Shown: one piece after another, positions 14,176-16,175 of the stretch
Position numbering within the stretch: the stretch's first letter is position 1
How the letters are laid out: each line of letters begins with the position of its first letter
Assembly (NCBI GenBank): GCA_014523695.1
Contig: JAATVS010000692.1
Location: 1-16,175, forward strand
From: Nitrososphaerales archaeon TH5895
GTDB taxonomy: Archaea > Thermoproteota > Nitrososphaeria > Nitrososphaerales > Nitrososphaeraceae
Length of the DNA: 16,175 nt
Direction: 5' to 3'
Notes under the pieces: model-generated
What the model saw: only the letters and a program-made list of their open reading frames with translations
Databases searched by the model: none
What the model was told of the DNA's origin: nothing
Made by a program: the position numbers and the translations under genes

Positions 14176-15177
14176 CTATTCTTCCTGTAGTATCTGAGAA
14201 ATCAACTTCGCGTGATACGTAATGAGGATATCAGCACCGGCCCTCTTTATTGAGGTCAGCATTTCGTGGACTGCTTGCTTCTCGTCTATCAAACCCTGCC
14301 CAGAAGCAGCTTTAATCATCGCATAATCACCTGACACACTATATGCACACAGGGGCAGATTAGTCATGTCTCTTACCCTCCTAATCAAATCCAGATATGG
14401 CACAGCAGGTTTGACCATTACTATATCAACCCCCTCCTGGATATCCATCATCACTTCTCTCAAAGCTTCTCGATGATTGAGAAACGACATTTGATACGAC
14501 TTCCGGTCACCTAAAGATGGAGCGGAAGCTGAGATTTCTCTAAATGGCGAATAAAGTGAAGAAGAGTGTTTTGCAGAGTATCCCATGATTATAGTGTCTG
14601 TGAATCCACTTTCATCTAACGCTTCTCTAATGGCCTTTACTTGACCATCCATCATCGCTGAGGGAGCAACCATATCACTTCCCGAATTTGCGTGGCTCAC
14701 GGCTATCCTAGCCAACAGATCGAGGCTTAAATCATTATCAACCCTTCTTCCTCGTAGTATTCCACAATGGCCTGAAAGAGTATATTGGCATAAGCATACG
14801 TCGCTAATAACAACTATCTGATCACCGAAGGTTTTTCTGAGAGATTCTATTGATTGTTGTACTATCCCATGCTTACTAAAGGCGGAACTACCCCTCTCAT
14901 CTTTTGACGAGGGGATCCCAAAGATGATAAAAGCACGCATTCCAAGGTCATAGCACTCTTGAACCTCTTCGATCAGACCGGATAAGGGGAATTTTCGTAT
15001 GCCCGCCATAGTTTGACTTTCCTCAGCAGTAGTAATCCCTTCCTTTACAAAAACTGGATAAATAAAGTCCTTGACTGAAATTCTGGTCTCTTGCAATAAT
15101 TGTCGTATCGCTGGATTTTTTCTTAGCCGTCTCAGCCTTACTTTTGGAAATCCTGGCGACGATTTATCAAGTGTCAT
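14176..15177 (-). CDS. hemB: 5-aminolevulinate dehydratase (porphobilinogen synthase)
   Basis: HemB condenses two 5-aminolevulinates to porphobilinogen. The 333-residue protein begins with the typical RLRRLRKNPAIRQLLQET and DFIYPVFVKEG region. It carries the zinc-binding cysteines Cys128, Cys130 and Cys138 in DVCLCQYTLSGHCG, so it is the zinc-dependent type. The substrate-binding lysines are Lys203 (MGYSAKHSSSLYSPFRE) and Lys256 (VMVKPAVPYLD). DMVAPSAMMDGQV (168-180) is also diagnostic. The ATG at 15177 overlaps the hemA stop by 11 nt. It is followed by a 54-nt gap before hemL, the loosest junction in the operon. Confidence 0.97.
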   Translation of the reverse strand: MTLDKSSPGFPKVRLRRLRKNPAIRQLLQETRISVKDFIYPVFVKEGITTAEESQTMAGIRKFPLSGLIEEVQECYDLGMRAFIIFGIPSSKDERGSSAFSKHGIVQQSIESLRKTFGDQIVVISDVCLCQYTLSGHCGILRGRRVDNDLSLDLLARIAVSHANSGSDMVAPSAMMDGQVKAIREALDESGFTDTIIMGYSAKHSSSLYSPFREISASAPSLGDRKSYQMSFLNHREALREVMMDIQEGVDIVMVKPAVPYLDLIRRVRDMTNLPLCAYSVSGDYAMIKAASGQGLIDEKQAVHEMLTSIKRAGADILITYHAKLISQILQEE

Positions 15178-16175
15178 AATTGAACATGCTTTCGACGATT
15201 CTGATTAGATCCTGCTCAGAGACTCTTCCTATTCGAGCCTCCTTTCGCAGGTTATTCATAGGTGTAGACAAAACAGTGGAGACTATCGAACGAGAAAGCT
15301 CTCTAATTGTTCTCTCGTCTTCTGCGCCTAACTTTGCTGAAAAAATGGACATTGCCTTATCCACTTCAGCATCTCGCAACACATCAACTGATCTGAAAAC
15401 TGAATCGATCAACTGTTCTACTCTCTTACTTTTAAGAATATCCACAAACGATTTGGCCTCCTTGTCGATAATCTTCTCTGCAGCAGTTATCTCATTTTTT
15501 CTAAGTTTGAGATTATTTTCGGCTATTTCGGCGATCTGATCCATATTAATTAATTTGATTCCCTTTATGGTGCTAATTTGGTCCTCAACGGTCCTAGGAT
15601 TCGAAAGGTCGAAAACCAACATCCCTTTATTTCTTGTTAACATCGCTTTGCTGATCCTTTCATAAGTGATCAAGAAATAGGGTGCTGTAGTCGATACGAA
15701 GACTATATCATATCCAATGAGACCAGATAAAGCACTTTCAAACGCGATAGGATATCCGCCGGCTGTATCTGCGAAGGATTTTGCTCTTTCAAGAGTTCTA
15801 CTTGTAATCATAAACCTAACCTCCCTCTGCCTTAATGACTTTGCAACCAGACTAGCTCCTTCCCCGGATCCAATTATCAATATGCTTCTACTTTTGAGAT
15901 CATCGAAATAGTTCTCAGCGATGCCAACAGCCACAGAACCAATCGAGACGTTACCCTTATTCAATCGAGTAGTTGTTCTTACTTTACCTCCGGTTTTGAG
16001 AGCCTTTGTGAATATTAATGATAGATTCGAACTGGAATGTCCATTGCACCTTGAAAATTCAAAAGATCTTCTTACCTGTCCCAATATTTGATCCTCTCCT
16101 ATTACTAAAGAGTCTAGACCAGAAGTTAGCCTCAAGAGATGCAGAATGGCTTCTTGTCCAAAGCTTATCTCTACA
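15167..16175 (-). CDS. hemA: Glutamyl-tRNA reductase, N-terminus beyond the right edge
   Basis: HemA reduces glutamyl-tRNA(Glu) to glutamate-1-semialdehyde with NADPH, the first committed step of this route. About 335 residues are in the window and the frame stays open to 16175, so the true start lies outside. A TTG at 16135 would cut into conserved sequence and is not the start. Visible signatures are LTSGLDSLVIGEDQILGQV, the NADPH-binding ILIIGSGEGASLVAKSL, and VFDLSNPRTVE. The C-terminal dimerisation helices (FRSVDVLRDAEVDKAMSIF and NLRKEARIGRV) follow. The catalytic cysteine lies in the missing N-terminal domain and cannot be checked. The stop overlaps the hemB ATG by 11 nt. It is the first gene of the operon within the window. 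Confidence 0.95.
   Translation of the reverse strand, partial: VEISFGQEAILHLLRLTSGLDSLVIGEDQILGQVRRSFEFSRCNGHSSSNLSLIFTKALKTGGKVRTTTRLNKGNVSIGSVAVGIAENYFDDLKSRSILIIGSGEGASLVAKSLRQREVRFMITSRTLERAKSFADTAGGYPIAFESALSGLIGYDIVFVSTTAPYFLITYERISKAMLTRNKGMLVFDLSNPRTVEDQISTIKGIKLINMDQIAEIAENNLKLRKNEITAAEKIIDKEAKSFVDILKSKRVEQLIDSVFRSVDVLRDAEVDKAMSIFSAKLGAEDERTIRELSRSIVSTVLSTPMNNLRKEARIGRVSEQDLIRIVESMFNYDT

Noticed and set aside
15167..16135. TTG at 16135 as the hemA start.
   Set aside because: The frame stays open to the window edge and the residues upstream continue the conserved GluTR sequence (FGQEAILHLLRLTSGLDS).
1..16175. Search for CRISPR arrays, tRNA/rRNA genes, insertion-sequence ends and phage genes.
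   Set aside because: Nothing found. The only tandem repeats are the sufD 18-mer and the 11-bp pair at the kinase promoter, and neither resembles a CRISPR or IS end.

Overview
The window looks like a chromosomal segment of an ammonia-oxidiser-type archaeon (Nitrososphaeria, formerly Thaumarchaeota), probably in or near Nitrososphaerales. This rests on an archaeal DnaG primase, an archaeal CTP-dependent riboflavin kinase, a RibL-type FAD synthetase carrying a winged helix, a C2H2 mini-protein, and archaeal TATA boxes about 24-29 nt upstream of many start codons. Moderate-to-low G+C and a membrane sensor kinase fit this group. The genus is not determinable by eye. No mobile element, CRISPR array, tRNA or rRNA was seen.

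Layout. 1-66 (-): N-terminus of glutamate dehydrogenase. 141-473 (-): a TatA-like Sec-independent translocase subunit. 614-1036 (+): a small Toprim protein. 1158-3149 (+): dnaG followed with no gap by ribK. 3146-4165 (-): a ribL-like FAD synthetase, overlapping the ribK stop by 4 bp tail to tail, preceded by a small Cys/His protein on a leaderless promoter. 4351-7258 (+): a membrane histidine kinase, an unannotated ~50-residue C2H2 zinc-finger protein and a stand-alone receiver protein with a long insertion. 7277-10157 (-): sufB-sufD. 10334-16175 (-): a tightly packed tetrapyrrole operon, read right to left as hemA-hemB-hemL-hemC-cobA-hemD.

How the genes fit together. HemA and HemL make 5-aminolevulinate from glutamyl-tRNA, and HemB, HemC and HemD carry it to uroporphyrinogen III. 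CobA (SUMT) then methylates that to precorrin-2, the branch point for siroheme, cobalamin and alternative-route heme. Nearly every junction in this operon overlaps (ATGA twice, then 8 and 11 nt), implying translational coupling; the exception is a 54-nt hemB-hemL gap. SufB and SufD form the Fe-S scaffold; sufC is not in the window. RibK and RibL act in succession (riboflavin to FMN to FAD). The kinase and receiver may form a signalling pair.

The most interesting points are the C2H2 micro-protein, the insertion-bearing receiver, the 18-bp in-frame tandem repeat in sufD, the convergent overlapping ribK/ribL pair in which both enzymes carry winged helices, the direct repeat at the kinase promoter, and the recurring leaderless promoter geometry, which I used to correct several start codons. 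I found no clearly novel multi-gene system; most of the window is core metabolism.
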